From assembly GCA_045636165.1 (NCBI GenBank), contig JAZTWZ010000112.1, forward strand, positions 1-10,698: 10,698 nt of DNA, in the 5' to 3' direction. Each line of letters starts with the position of its first letter. Position 1 is the stretch's first letter. This document shows positions 1-6,327 of this stretch, piece after piece. Both the position numbers and the translations under genes were made by a program. Source of the DNA: SIG480 sp045636165 (GTDB taxonomy: Bacteria > Bacillota > Clostridia > Oscillospirales > JAAYXM01). The notes under the pieces were generated by a model that was not told where the DNA came from, searched no databases, and saw only the letters and a list, made by a program, of their open reading frames with translations.

Positions 1-122
1 TCTTGCGCTGTATCGTTCACGGACACTCCGAGAAGGATGAGAAGCCCGTTTCCTATTTTTGAATGAGTTACACCGTCAATTCTTACTTCTGCAGATTTGA
101 CGCGCGTTATTACTGCACGCAT
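1..122 (-). CDS. dtd: D-aminoacyl-tRNA deacylase, N-terminal fragment (left copy)
   Basis: This is the first 40 codons of a D-aminoacyl-tRNA (D-Tyr-tRNA) deacylase, cut by the window edge at base 1. The start is ATG at 122-120, reading leftward, with an AAGGAG Shine-Dalgarno at 134-129, six bases upstream. The translation begins MRAVITRVKSAEVRIDG and continues through IGNGLLILLGV, which matches the N-terminal beta strands of the DTD family. These cytosolic homodimers free D-amino acids from mischarged tRNA. The catalytic and chiral-proofreading motifs lie further downstream in the family and are outside the window, so activity cannot be judged. It follows rel by 25 bp and is probably in the same operon. 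Confidence 0.88.
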   Translation of the reverse strand, partial: MRAVITRVKSAEVRIDGVTHSKIGNGLLILLGVSVNDTAQ

Positions 123-128
123 AATTTT

Positions 129-134
129 CTCCTT
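129..134 (-). promoter_or_regulatory. Ribosome binding site of dtd (left copy)
   Basis: AAGGAG on the minus strand lies six bases before the dtd ATG. It is a near-consensus Shine-Dalgarno and fixes the start codon of this truncated gene. Confidence 0.75.
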
Positions 135-147
135 TTAAGCCGAGGCT

Positions 148-2325
148 TTAGCTCCTCGAACGCTTTACATCTATGATTCCGGCAACTCCGTGAAGCTTGT
201 TCATTACAAACTCAAGCTGTTCTTTGCCCTTGATATTCAGAACGAGATTGACTATGGCATATCCGTCGCCAAGACGGCGCGCATCCATCTGAAGCACGGG
301 AAGCTTGAGCGCATTGATAACCGCTGCAATGTCCATGATAAGACCATCTCTGTCCTTCGCGGAAAGCTGAAGAGAGGTCTGGTAGTTTTCTTTTATGTCA
401 TCTGCCCAGAAAACGCTTATCCAGCGGTTCAGGTCTTCGGCATCCTTCATTGCGTTCGTTACATTCTGGCAGTCCGACCTGTGAACCGAAACGCCGTATC
501 CGCGCGTTATAAAGCCGATTATCGAGTCGCCCGGAATCGGAGTGCAGCACCTTGCAAACTTTACAAGACAGTTTTCAACACCCGGGACGATAACACCTGA
601 ATTTGAAGTCTGACTCTGCTTTACATTTGATACCGTCTCGCGTACGATTTCTTCCTCGGTCTGGTTTACAGGTGCATTCTTTTCTTTTTCCGCGCGAATT
701 CTGTTAATAACGCGATTTAGCTTTATACCGCCGTAACCAAGACTTGCAAACATATCGTCGATAACATTGAACGACATTCTGCTCGAAACGGATGCAAGAA
801 TTGCCTCGTCTTCCTCTAATGAGAAGTTTATTCCCTCGCGTTTGAGAGCAAGCTCAAGCTCCGTCTTTCCTCTCGCGATATTTTCATCGCGGCATTCTTT
901 TTTAAACCACTGCTTTATCTTGTTTCTCGCCTCAGAAGTTTTTGCAATCTTCGTCCAGTCTCGGCTCGGACCTTTTCCTGAATTTGATGTAACTACTTCG
1001 ACAATTTCGCCGTTCTGGAGCTTATAGTCAAGCTGAACCATTCGTCCGTTGACCTTTGCACCAATCATACGGTTTCCAACCGCCGAATGTATGGAATATG
1101 CAAAGTCAATCGGAGTTGAGCCTGCAGGAAGGTTTACAACATCGCCCTTCGGGGTGAACACGAAAACCTCGTCGCTGAACATATCTGTTTTGAGCGAGCT
1201 TACGAAATCTTCGTCTTCAACCTCCTGGCTCTCCATAAGCTGGCGAACCCATGCAAGCTTCTCCTCAAGCGAACTCTTCTCGACGCCTGATTTGTATTTC
1301 CAGTGTGCTGCGATTCCGTATTCCGCGGTGTGGTGCATATCGTGAGTTCTTATCTGAACCTCGAACGGAATTCCCTCGCGACCGATAACCGTCGTATGAA
1401 GCGACTGATACATATTCGCTTTCGGCGTACTGATATAGTCCTTGAAACGCCCCGGGATAGGTCTGTACATATCGTGGATAAAACCGAGAATATTATAACA
1501 GTCTGCAACTGTATCAACTATGACGCGCATTGCATAAAGGTCATAAACCTCGTCAATCGTTTTATGCTGGGTGTACATCTTCTTGTATATGCTGTAAATG
1601 TGCTTGACGCGGCTGTGAAACTCGCCGTGAATTCCTGCGCTTTCAAAGCGCTCGACAAGGCGCTCCTTTATATGCTCAAGAAACTCCTTGCTCTCTTCAC
1701 TTCTCTTCTCAAGCTCTTCCGTAATCTCTGCATAACCGACAGGGTCAAGGCAGCGAAGAGACCTATCCTCAAGCTCCCACTTTACCTTCTGCATACCGAG
1801 ACGGTGAGCAAGAGGCGCATATACCTCCATCGTCTCAAGTGCCTTCTCGCGCTGTTTTTCAGGCTTGTGGAATTCGATTGTACGCATATTGTGAAGTCTG
1901 TCTGCTATCTTTATGAGAATAACGCGGATGTCCTTTCCCATTGCAAGGAACATCTTACGCAGATTTTCAATCTGTGCCTCTTCCTTGCTCGTATAGGGCA
2001 TTCTGGTAAGCTTTGATACGCCATCGACAATATCTGCAACTTCCTTGCCGAATTTCGCCTTGATTTTATCGTACCCAAGCTCGGTATCCTCAATGCAATC
2101 GTGAAGAAGTGCCGATATGAGCGATTCTGCATCAAGCCCCATCTCCGCAACAATCTCCGCAACAGCAATCGGGTGCGTGACATAATCACTGCCGTCGCGT
2201 CTTTTCTGCCCCTCGTGGGCTTCTGTTGCACAGTCATACGCCTCGTGTATTTTATTTTTGTCACTCTCGGACATATCGCCTTTGATTTTGGCGATAAGCT
2301 CCTGATATTTATTTTCGGGCATCAT
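148..2325 (-). CDS. relA: Bifunctional (p)ppGpp synthetase/hydrolase, Rel/SpoT family (left copy)
   Basis: This 725-residue protein is a long-form RSH enzyme that makes and degrades the stringent-response alarmones ppGpp and pppGpp in the cytosol, probably sensing uncharged tRNA on the ribosome. The N-terminal HD hydrolase domain has H51, the H75-D76 pair, E79-D80 and the ADRLHNMRT segment with D142 and N146, so hydrolysis looks intact. The synthetase domain has RFKD at 293-296, YQSLHTTV at 306-313 and EVQIRT at 322-327. RFKD is the RXKD signature of bifunctional Rel, as opposed to the EXDD of synthetase-only RelA. A TGS domain follows at about 385-447, then a helical region, a conserved-cysteine (zinc-finger-like) segment with C586, C593, C594, H615 and C619, and a C-terminal ACT domain at about 648-722. 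Length is typical of the family. It starts 6 bp after the recJ stop. Confidence 0.95.
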   Translation of the reverse strand: MMPENKYQELIAKIKGDMSESDKNKIHEAYDCATEAHEGQKRRDGSDYVTHPIAVAEIVAEMGLDAESLISALLHDCIEDTELGYDKIKAKFGKEVADIVDGVSKLTRMPYTSKEEAQIENLRKMFLAMGKDIRVILIKIADRLHNMRTIEFHKPEKQREKALETMEVYAPLAHRLGMQKVKWELEDRSLRCLDPVGYAEITEELEKRSEESKEFLEHIKERLVERFESAGIHGEFHSRVKHIYSIYKKMYTQHKTIDEVYDLYAMRVIVDTVADCYNILGFIHDMYRPIPGRFKDYISTPKANMYQSLHTTVIGREGIPFEVQIRTHDMHHTAEYGIAAHWKYKSGVEKSSLEEKLAWVRQLMESQEVEDEDFVSSLKTDMFSDEVFVFTPKGDVVNLPAGSTPIDFAYSIHSAVGNRMIGAKVNGRMVQLDYKLQNGEIVEVVTSNSGKGPSRDWTKIAKTSEARNKIKQWFKKECRDENIARGKTELELALKREGINFSLEEDEAILASVSSRMSFNVIDDMFASLGYGGIKLNRVINRIRAEKEKNAPVNQTEEEIVRETVSNVKQSQTSNSGVIVPGVENCLVKFARCCTPIPGDSIIGFITRGYGVSVHRSDCQNVTNAMKDAEDLNRWISVFWADDIKENYQTSLQLSAKDRDGLIMDIAAVINALKLPVLQMDARRLGDGYAIVNLVLNIKGKEQLEFVMNKLHGVAGIIDVKRSRS

Positions 2326-2331
2326 AGTAAA

Positions 2332-4371
2332 TCATCTACTCCCACAACTTTTATATCGCATATATGTCTTTGAATCTTCAAGGTTTACTTTGTTATTATG
2401 CTCCGCGATTTTTATTAAAACTCGCATATCTTCACATTCGTAGCTGATAAGCTCTACCTCGGAGAAGATATGAAGCGCAAGGAAAAGCTTTTTAGTCGCG
2501 TCTTCCCCACCTCTGCCGAAAATACGACGCTTTACCTCTGTAATCGCCGTCGCCTTTTCAAACCTCTCACGGCTTATCGCTCTCCATATATTTCCGAGTT
2601 CATTATATGTAATACAGATGTCCTCTGTATATACTCCGCGCTTTATGTCGGCCAAGAAACGAAGTGCTTCGGATATATCGCGAAAATCTTCCTTACACGG
2701 GCGCGCATCCTTTATATGAAGCTGTACGCTCTCGCCCATATAGTTATTTATCTCGGGAGTAAAGACGATATCGGCATAGTCACCCTCCGAGAAGGAGAGA
2801 GAGTCGCTCTTCACTCCGAAATATACACACTGAAGACGGGATCCGTGTTCCAGAACAATCTTTGTATGTCTTCCGTTGCCGATCGGCGAAATCTTTACCA
2901 CCTTACAGCTGTCAAGGCGAAGACGCGGAGCTTCGTTGAACTTTCCGTACGGCTCCATAAATCGAAGCGAGTGGAGCTGGGAAAGCGTAAGCTCTTCGGG
3001 CTCTGCTTTGAAATCAACCTCGAGAGTCGGGACATAGTCGCGCATCTGTTCACGAAGCTCTGCATTCAACATATCGCGGAATTGCTCGATGTTTTCCTTT
3101 TTTATAACAATTCCGGCGGCAAGCTCGTGACCACCGAATTTCTCGAGCAAATCACGGCACTTTGAGAGCGCAAAATGAAGGCTTACACCCTCTACGCTTC
3201 TTCCCGAACCGCGGCAAGTCTCTTCCTCGACCGAGATGAGAATTGTCGGCTTGTTGAACATTCCGCATATTCGCGAGGCTACAATTCCGAGAACTCCGTG
3301 GTGCCAGCCGTTTCCTGAAAGAACTATTGCTGAGCTATCCTTATATCCGGGGTTTCTCTCTATAACGCCGAGAGCTTCTTCCATTATCTTACTCTCACAG
3401 AGCTGTCGCTCACGGTTTTTACCGTCTATTTCACGCGCAAGTTCTTCGGCATTCTCCTCATCTGCAAATAGAAGTTCAAGCGCAAGCAGTGCGCTTCCCA
3501 TTCTTCCTGCCGCGTTCATTCTCGGACCTATCAGAAAACCGACCGCTCCCGAGGTGAGCGGTTCTTCCTTCTTGAACCCTGCCACCGAAAGTAGTGCGGA
3601 AAGACCCGGACTTTGCTCTTTTGAGATTATCTCAAGCCCGTTTGCAACAATTATTCTGTTTTCATCGGTTATCGGCATAACATCCGCAACCGTACCGATG
3701 CAGACATACGGGAGATATTTCTTTATAATCTCCGTTTCTCCCCCACAGAGCGCACATATAAGCTTGAACGCTACTCCGACACCTGCAAGGGTTTTAAACG
3801 GGTATGTGCAGTCATCACGGTTCGGGTTTACTACGGCATACGCTTTCGGAAGCGTTTCCTCGCATTTATGGTGGTCAGTTACGACCACATCAAGCCCGAG
3901 ACCCCCTGCATACTCAATCTCGCCTACAGCAGTTATTCCCGTATCTACGGTTACTATAAGCGAAACGCCGTCCTGTGCCAGTGCATCAAGCGCAGTTTCC
4001 GAAATACCGTAACCGTCGCCGAAGCGGTCAGGTATGTGATATACGCAAGTAACTCCGCAGCTTCGGAGATAATCTGTAAGTATGTAGGTCGAGGTTACGC
4101 CGTCGGCGTCATAATCTCCGTACACGGCGATTTTTTCACCGTCCGCAATTGCTCTCTTTATTCTCTCGCAAGCGCGGTCCATATCCTTAAGGAGAAACGG
4201 GTCGTGCAGGTCAGTGAGATCCTTCTTTAGAAAAAGAGCTGCACTTTCAGAATCATTTATCCCACGAACATTGAGAAGCTTTGCCGTAAGCGACGGTATC
4301 CCAAGCTCCTGCATAAGGCGCGAAACGACATCTGAATCATAATTTCCTGTTATCCATTTAGTATTTTTCAT
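2332..4371 (-). CDS. recJ: Single-stranded-DNA-specific 5'-3' exonuclease RecJ (left copy)
   Basis: This 679-residue DHH-superfamily nuclease degrades single-stranded DNA 5' to 3' in recombinational and mismatch repair, using divalent metal ions. The catalytic core shows YGDYDADG at 84-91 (D86, D88, D90), VDTG at 142-145 (D143), the name-giving DHH at 166-168 and TVADVMPI at 227-234 (D230). The DHHA1 domain carries GWHHGVLGIVASR at 355-367, RGSGRS at 387-392 and KFGGHELAAG at 411-420. An OB-fold region at about 450-558 should bind ssDNA. The last 120 or so residues form an extra C-terminal region beyond the compact 577-residue E. coli enzyme, as in many Firmicutes RecJs. All core metal-ligand motifs are present, so it should be active. 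It is the first gene of the probable recJ-rel-dtd operon and diverges from yihY. Confidence 0.96.
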   Translation of the reverse strand: MKNTKWITGNYDSDVVSRLMQELGIPSLTAKLLNVRGINDSESAALFLKKDLTDLHDPFLLKDMDRACERIKRAIADGEKIAVYGDYDADGVTSTYILTDYLRSCGVTCVYHIPDRFGDGYGISETALDALAQDGVSLIVTVDTGITAVGEIEYAGGLGLDVVVTDHHKCEETLPKAYAVVNPNRDDCTYPFKTLAGVGVAFKLICALCGGETEIIKKYLPYVCIGTVADVMPITDENRIIVANGLEIISKEQSPGLSALLSVAGFKKEEPLTSGAVGFLIGPRMNAAGRMGSALLALELLFADEENAEELAREIDGKNRERQLCESKIMEEALGVIERNPGYKDSSAIVLSGNGWHHGVLGIVASRICGMFNKPTILISVEEETCRGSGRSVEGVSLHFALSKCRDLLEKFGGHELAAGIVIKKENIEQFRDMLNAELREQMRDYVPTLEVDFKAEPEELTLSQLHSLRFMEPYGKFNEAPRLRLDSCKVVKISPIGNGRHTKIVLEHGSRLQCVYFGVKSDSLSFSEGDYADIVFTPEINNYMGESVQLHIKDARPCKEDFRDISEALRFLADIKRGVYTEDICITYNELGNIWRAISRERFEKATAITEVKRRIFGRGGEDATKKLFLALHIFSEVELISYECEDMRVLIKIAEHNNKVNLEDSKTYMRYKSCGSR

Positions 4372-4380
4372 ATCAAAATT

Positions 4381-4386
4381 TCCTTT
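4381..4386 (-). promoter_or_regulatory. Ribosome binding site of recJ (left copy)
   Basis: AAAGGA on the minus strand ends nine bases before the recJ ATG (4371-4369). It is a good Shine-Dalgarno and supports this start codon. Confidence 0.65.
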
Positions 4387-4401
4387 ATTATTTATCTTTA
4401 T

Positions 4402-4430
4402 ATTATAACAAATTTCCTTTCAAAAAACAA
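4402..4430 (-). promoter_or_regulatory. Predicted sigma-A promoter of the recJ-rel-dtd operon (left copy)
   Basis: On the minus strand a perfect TATAAT -10 box lies at 4407-4402, preceded by TG and one base, making an extended -10 element. Seventeen bases upstream is a weak -35 candidate, TTGTTT, at 4430-4425. The expected transcription start leaves a leader of about 24 bases containing the AAAGGA ribosome site. The -10 is convincing; the -35 is a guess. Confidence 0.65.
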
Positions 4431-4448
4431 CCTGTTACGCCTTTATGT

Positions 4449-4476
4449 TTGCAAAAGATTAAAAAAAGTGTATAAT
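4449..4476 (+). promoter_or_regulatory. Predicted sigma-A promoter of yihY (left copy)
   Basis: A perfect TATAAT lies at 4471-4476, with TTGCAA (4 of 6 matches to consensus) 16 bases upstream at 4449-4454. An A-rich spacer separates them. The expected start is near 4483, so the leader would be only about 17 bases, almost all of it ribosome site. It faces away from the recJ promoter, with 18 bases between the two -35 boxes. No operator-like repeat is evident between them. Confidence 0.65.
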
Positions 4477-4484
4477 ATACTTAC

Positions 4485-4492
4485 AGGTGGTG
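4485..4492 (+). promoter_or_regulatory. Ribosome binding site of yihY (left copy)
   Basis: AGGTGGTG, one mismatch from the extended anti-Shine-Dalgarno complement, ends seven bases before ATG 4500 and supports that start. Confidence 0.65.
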
Positions 4493-4499
4493 AAAATCT

Positions 4500-5351
4500 A
4501 TGTTCAGAATTCTGGAAGAGAGCCTGTCGCTACCGTTTTTTATAATAAAAAAACTCTGGCGGCGCTTCATTGACCACAAAATAGCTTACACGGGCGGTCA
4601 GCTTGCATACTTTTTTATTCTTCCAATTTTTCCGTTTCTAATTTTCTTTAATGCAGTTATCGCCTCTCTCGATATACCTCAGGAAACTGCAATTTCCTTC
4701 TTCAAGCCGCTTTTCCCCGTGCAGATTGTTTCGCTCATCACAAGCTACATTGAGTATATAGGCAGGGAAAGCTCGGTTACGCTTCTTTCCTTCGGTATCG
4801 TAATCGCCCTTTTCTCGGCGTCGAAATCTGTCCGTTCTCTTATAAACGCCTTTGATATGGCTTATGGCATAAAGAAGCCGAGAAAGTTTGTTATCAACAC
4901 CCTTTTCTCAATGCTGTATATTCTTATCTTCGCAGTTCTTCTCGCTCTCTGCATTATCATAGTTGCTCTCGGCAATAACTTCATATCAACCGCACTCGCG
5001 GATATTCCGATTGTGTTTGCATTTCTTGATATCATCGCTTTCTTCCGCTGGATACTGATGTCGGCAATTCTCTTTATAATTCTTTCTCTCGTTTATAAAT
5101 TTGTTCCGTCAGTTAAAGTCAGGTTCTGCGACACTATCCCCGGAACACTCTTTTCGATTGTGGCGTTCCTTCTCCTTACGGGTGGATTCTCGTTCTATGT
5201 AAATAACATTATGTCCTCGCTTTCCCTTTACGGCTCGCTCTCCGCAATAATACTCCTTATGTTCTGGCTGTACTTTGCAGGAATAATAATCGTTATGGGG
5301 GCAGAGCTCAATAAAATAGTTTCGGATATAAAAAGAATTCGCAACGCTTAA
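4500..5351 (+). CDS. yihY: YihY/BrkB-family inner membrane protein (left copy)
   Basis: This 283-residue polytopic membrane protein belongs to the YihY/BrkB (Virul_fac_BrkB) family. Some members were once misnamed ribonuclease BN; the biochemical role is unsettled. Hydrophobic segments are visible at about 33-55, 92-110, 132-156, 170-198, 213-232 and 246-268, giving about six membrane spans. The family's C-terminal signature is clear: YGSLSAI at 244-250, then an aromatic-rich span (FWLYFAG, 255-261) ending in MGAELN at 266-271. An N-terminal AYTGGQLAYF stretch (29-38) is also typical. Its length fits the family. The TAA stop (5349-5351) straddles the palindrome axis, so its last two bases belong to the mirror arm and the exact C-terminus is uncertain, unless the TTAA loop of the overlapping terminator is natural. 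Start ATG 4500 has a good ribosome site. Confidence 0.9.
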   Translation: MFRILEESLSLPFFIIKKLWRRFIDHKIAYTGGQLAYFFILPIFPFLIFFNAVIASLDIPQETAISFFKPLFPVQIVSLITSYIEYIGRESSVTLLSFGIVIALFSASKSVRSLINAFDMAYGIKKPRKFVINTLFSMLYILIFAVLLALCIIIVALGNNFISTALADIPIVFAFLDIIAFFRWILMSAILFIILSLVYKFVPSVKVRFCDTIPGTLFSIVAFLLLTGGFSFYVNNIMSSLSLYGSLSAIILLMFWLYFAGIIIVMGAELNKIVSDIKRIRNA

Positions 5352-5369
5352 GCGTTGCGAATTCTTTTT
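5330..5369. terminator. Probable bidirectional rho-independent terminator at the palindrome axis
   Basis: An A5 run (5330-5334) is followed by a 13-bp perfect stem (5335-5347 pairing with 5352-5364), a TTAA loop (5348-5351) and a T5 run (5365-5369). This is the textbook layout of an intrinsic terminator and sits at the end of yihY, whose last codons and stop form the left arm and loop. The whole window is palindromic about this point, so the symmetry alone proves nothing. However, a GC-containing stem next to T5 at a gene end is what a natural terminator would look like. It would explain why the fold-back happened here. In the window as given it separates two converging copies of yihY. Confidence 0.55.
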
Positions 5370-6199
5370 ATATCCGAAACTATTTTATTGAGCTCTGCCC
5401 CCATAACGATTATTATTCCTGCAAAGTACAGCCAGAACATAAGGAGTATTATTGCGGAGAGCGAGCCGTAAAGGGAAAGCGAGGACATAATGTTATTTAC
5501 ATAGAACGAGAATCCACCCGTAAGGAGAAGGAACGCCACAATCGAAAAGAGTGTTCCGGGGATAGTGTCGCAGAACCTGACTTTAACTGACGGAACAAAT
5601 TTATAAACGAGAGAAAGAATTATAAAGAGAATTGCCGACATCAGTATCCAGCGGAAGAAAGCGATGATATCAAGAAATGCAAACACAATCGGAATATCCG
5701 CGAGTGCGGTTGATATGAAGTTATTGCCGAGAGCAACTATGATAATGCAGAGAGCGAGAAGAACTGCGAAGATAAGAATATACAGCATTGAGAAAAGGGT
5801 GTTGATAACAAACTTTCTCGGCTTCTTTATGCCATAAGCCATATCAAAGGCGTTTATAAGAGAACGGACAGATTTCGACGCCGAGAAAAGGGCGATTACG
5901 ATACCGAAGGAAAGAAGCGTAACCGAGCTTTCCCTGCCTATATACTCAATGTAGCTTGTGATGAGCGAAACAATCTGCACGGGGAAAAGCGGCTTGAAGA
6001 AGGAAATTGCAGTTTCCTGAGGTATATCGAGAGAGGCGATAACTGCATTAAAGAAAATTAGAAACGGAAAAATTGGAAGAATAAAAAAGTATGCAAGCTG
6101 ACCGCCCGTGTAAGCTATTTTGTGGTCAATGAAGCGCCGCCAGAGTTTTTTTATTATAAAAAACGGTAGCGACAGGCTCTCTTCCAGAATTCTGAACAT
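5348..6199 (-). CDS. yihY: YihY/BrkB-family inner membrane protein (right copy)
   Basis: This is the mirror copy of the gene at 4500-5351, with an identical 283-residue translation: about six predicted membrane spans and the C-terminal MGAELN family signature. It reads from ATG at 6199-6197 toward the axis, and its stop (5350-5348) overlaps the stop of the left copy by the four bases TTAA. The convergent overlap is a product of the fold-back and should not be read as a natural tail-to-tail gene pair. The family is known only as membrane proteins of uncertain function, so no substrate is proposed. It is transcribed divergently from recJ. Confidence 0.88.
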   Translation of the reverse strand: MFRILEESLSLPFFIIKKLWRRFIDHKIAYTGGQLAYFFILPIFPFLIFFNAVIASLDIPQETAISFFKPLFPVQIVSLITSYIEYIGRESSVTLLSFGIVIALFSASKSVRSLINAFDMAYGIKKPRKFVINTLFSMLYILIFAVLLALCIIIVALGNNFISTALADIPIVFAFLDIIAFFRWILMSAILFIILSLVYKFVPSVKVRFCDTIPGTLFSIVAFLLLTGGFSFYVNNIMSSLSLYGSLSAIILLMFWLYFAGIIIVMGAELNKIVSDIKRIRNA

Positions 6200-6206
6200 A
6201 GATTTT

Positions 6207-6214
6207 CACCACCT
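6207..6214 (-). promoter_or_regulatory. Ribosome binding site of yihY (right copy)
   Basis: This is the mirror of 4485-4492: AGGTGGTG on the minus strand, seven bases before the ATG at 6199. Confidence 0.63.
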
Positions 6215-6222
6215 GTAAGTAT

Positions 6223-6250
6223 ATTATACACTTTTTTTAATCTTTTGCAA
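6223..6250 (-). promoter_or_regulatory. Predicted sigma-A promoter of yihY (right copy)
   Basis: On the minus strand TATAAT lies at 6228-6223 and TTGCAA at 6250-6245, with a 16-bp spacer. It is identical to the left copy. It occupies the yihY-proximal half of the 128-bp divergent intergenic region (6200-6327). Confidence 0.63.
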
Positions 6251-6268
6251 ACATAAAGGCGTAACAGG

Positions 6269-6297
6269 TTGTTTTTTGAAAGGAAATTTGTTATAAT
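6269..6297 (+). promoter_or_regulatory. Predicted sigma-A promoter of the recJ-rel-dtd operon (right copy)
   Basis: TATAAT lies at 6292-6297 with an upstream TG at 6289-6290 (extended -10). A weak -35 candidate, TTGTTT, is at 6269-6274 with a 17-bp spacer. No other promoter-like site was seen before rel or dtd, which favours a single transcript for all three genes. Confidence 0.65.
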
Positions 6298-6312
6298 ATA
6301 AAGATAAATAAT

Positions 6313-6318
6313 AAAGGA
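6313..6318 (+). promoter_or_regulatory. Ribosome binding site of recJ (right copy)
   Basis: AAAGGA lies nine bases before ATG 6328. It is the mirror of 4381-4386. Confidence 0.65.
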
Positions 6319-6327
6319 AATTTTGAT

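Larger units (their letters stand above)
1..5349 (+). repeat. Left arm of a perfect window-length inverted repeat
   Basis: This arm is the exact reverse complement of the right arm. The first 20 bases are the reverse complement of the last 20, all genes recur at mirrored coordinates with identical translations in every reading frame, and the sequence reads symmetrically outward from the axis between 5349 and 5350. There is no spacer. It carries dtd (partial), rel, recJ and yihY. Single-copy housekeeping genes in a spacer-free 5.3-kb palindrome, with ends cut at the same base, point to a fold-back contig. Base-level identity was checked by eye at the ends, the axis and several gene boundaries; elsewhere it is supported by the identical translations. 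Confidence 0.97.

Noticed and set aside
1303..2016. A 237-codon open frame antisense to rel (mirror 8683-9396), and other long antisense frames such as 3236-4012
   Set aside because: They lie wholly opposite conserved coding sequence of rel and recJ, lack convincing ribosome sites and resemble no family; they are shadow frames.
4500..6199. Two identical convergent membrane-protein genes overlapping at their stops, as a possible antisense-regulated pair or novel paired transporter system
   Set aside because: The symmetry extends over the entire window and includes unrelated housekeeping genes, so the pair is a by-product of the fold-back.
6200..6327. A riboswitch or T-box leader upstream of recJ
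   Set aside because: The predicted leader is only about 24 bases, too short for any structured regulatory RNA.
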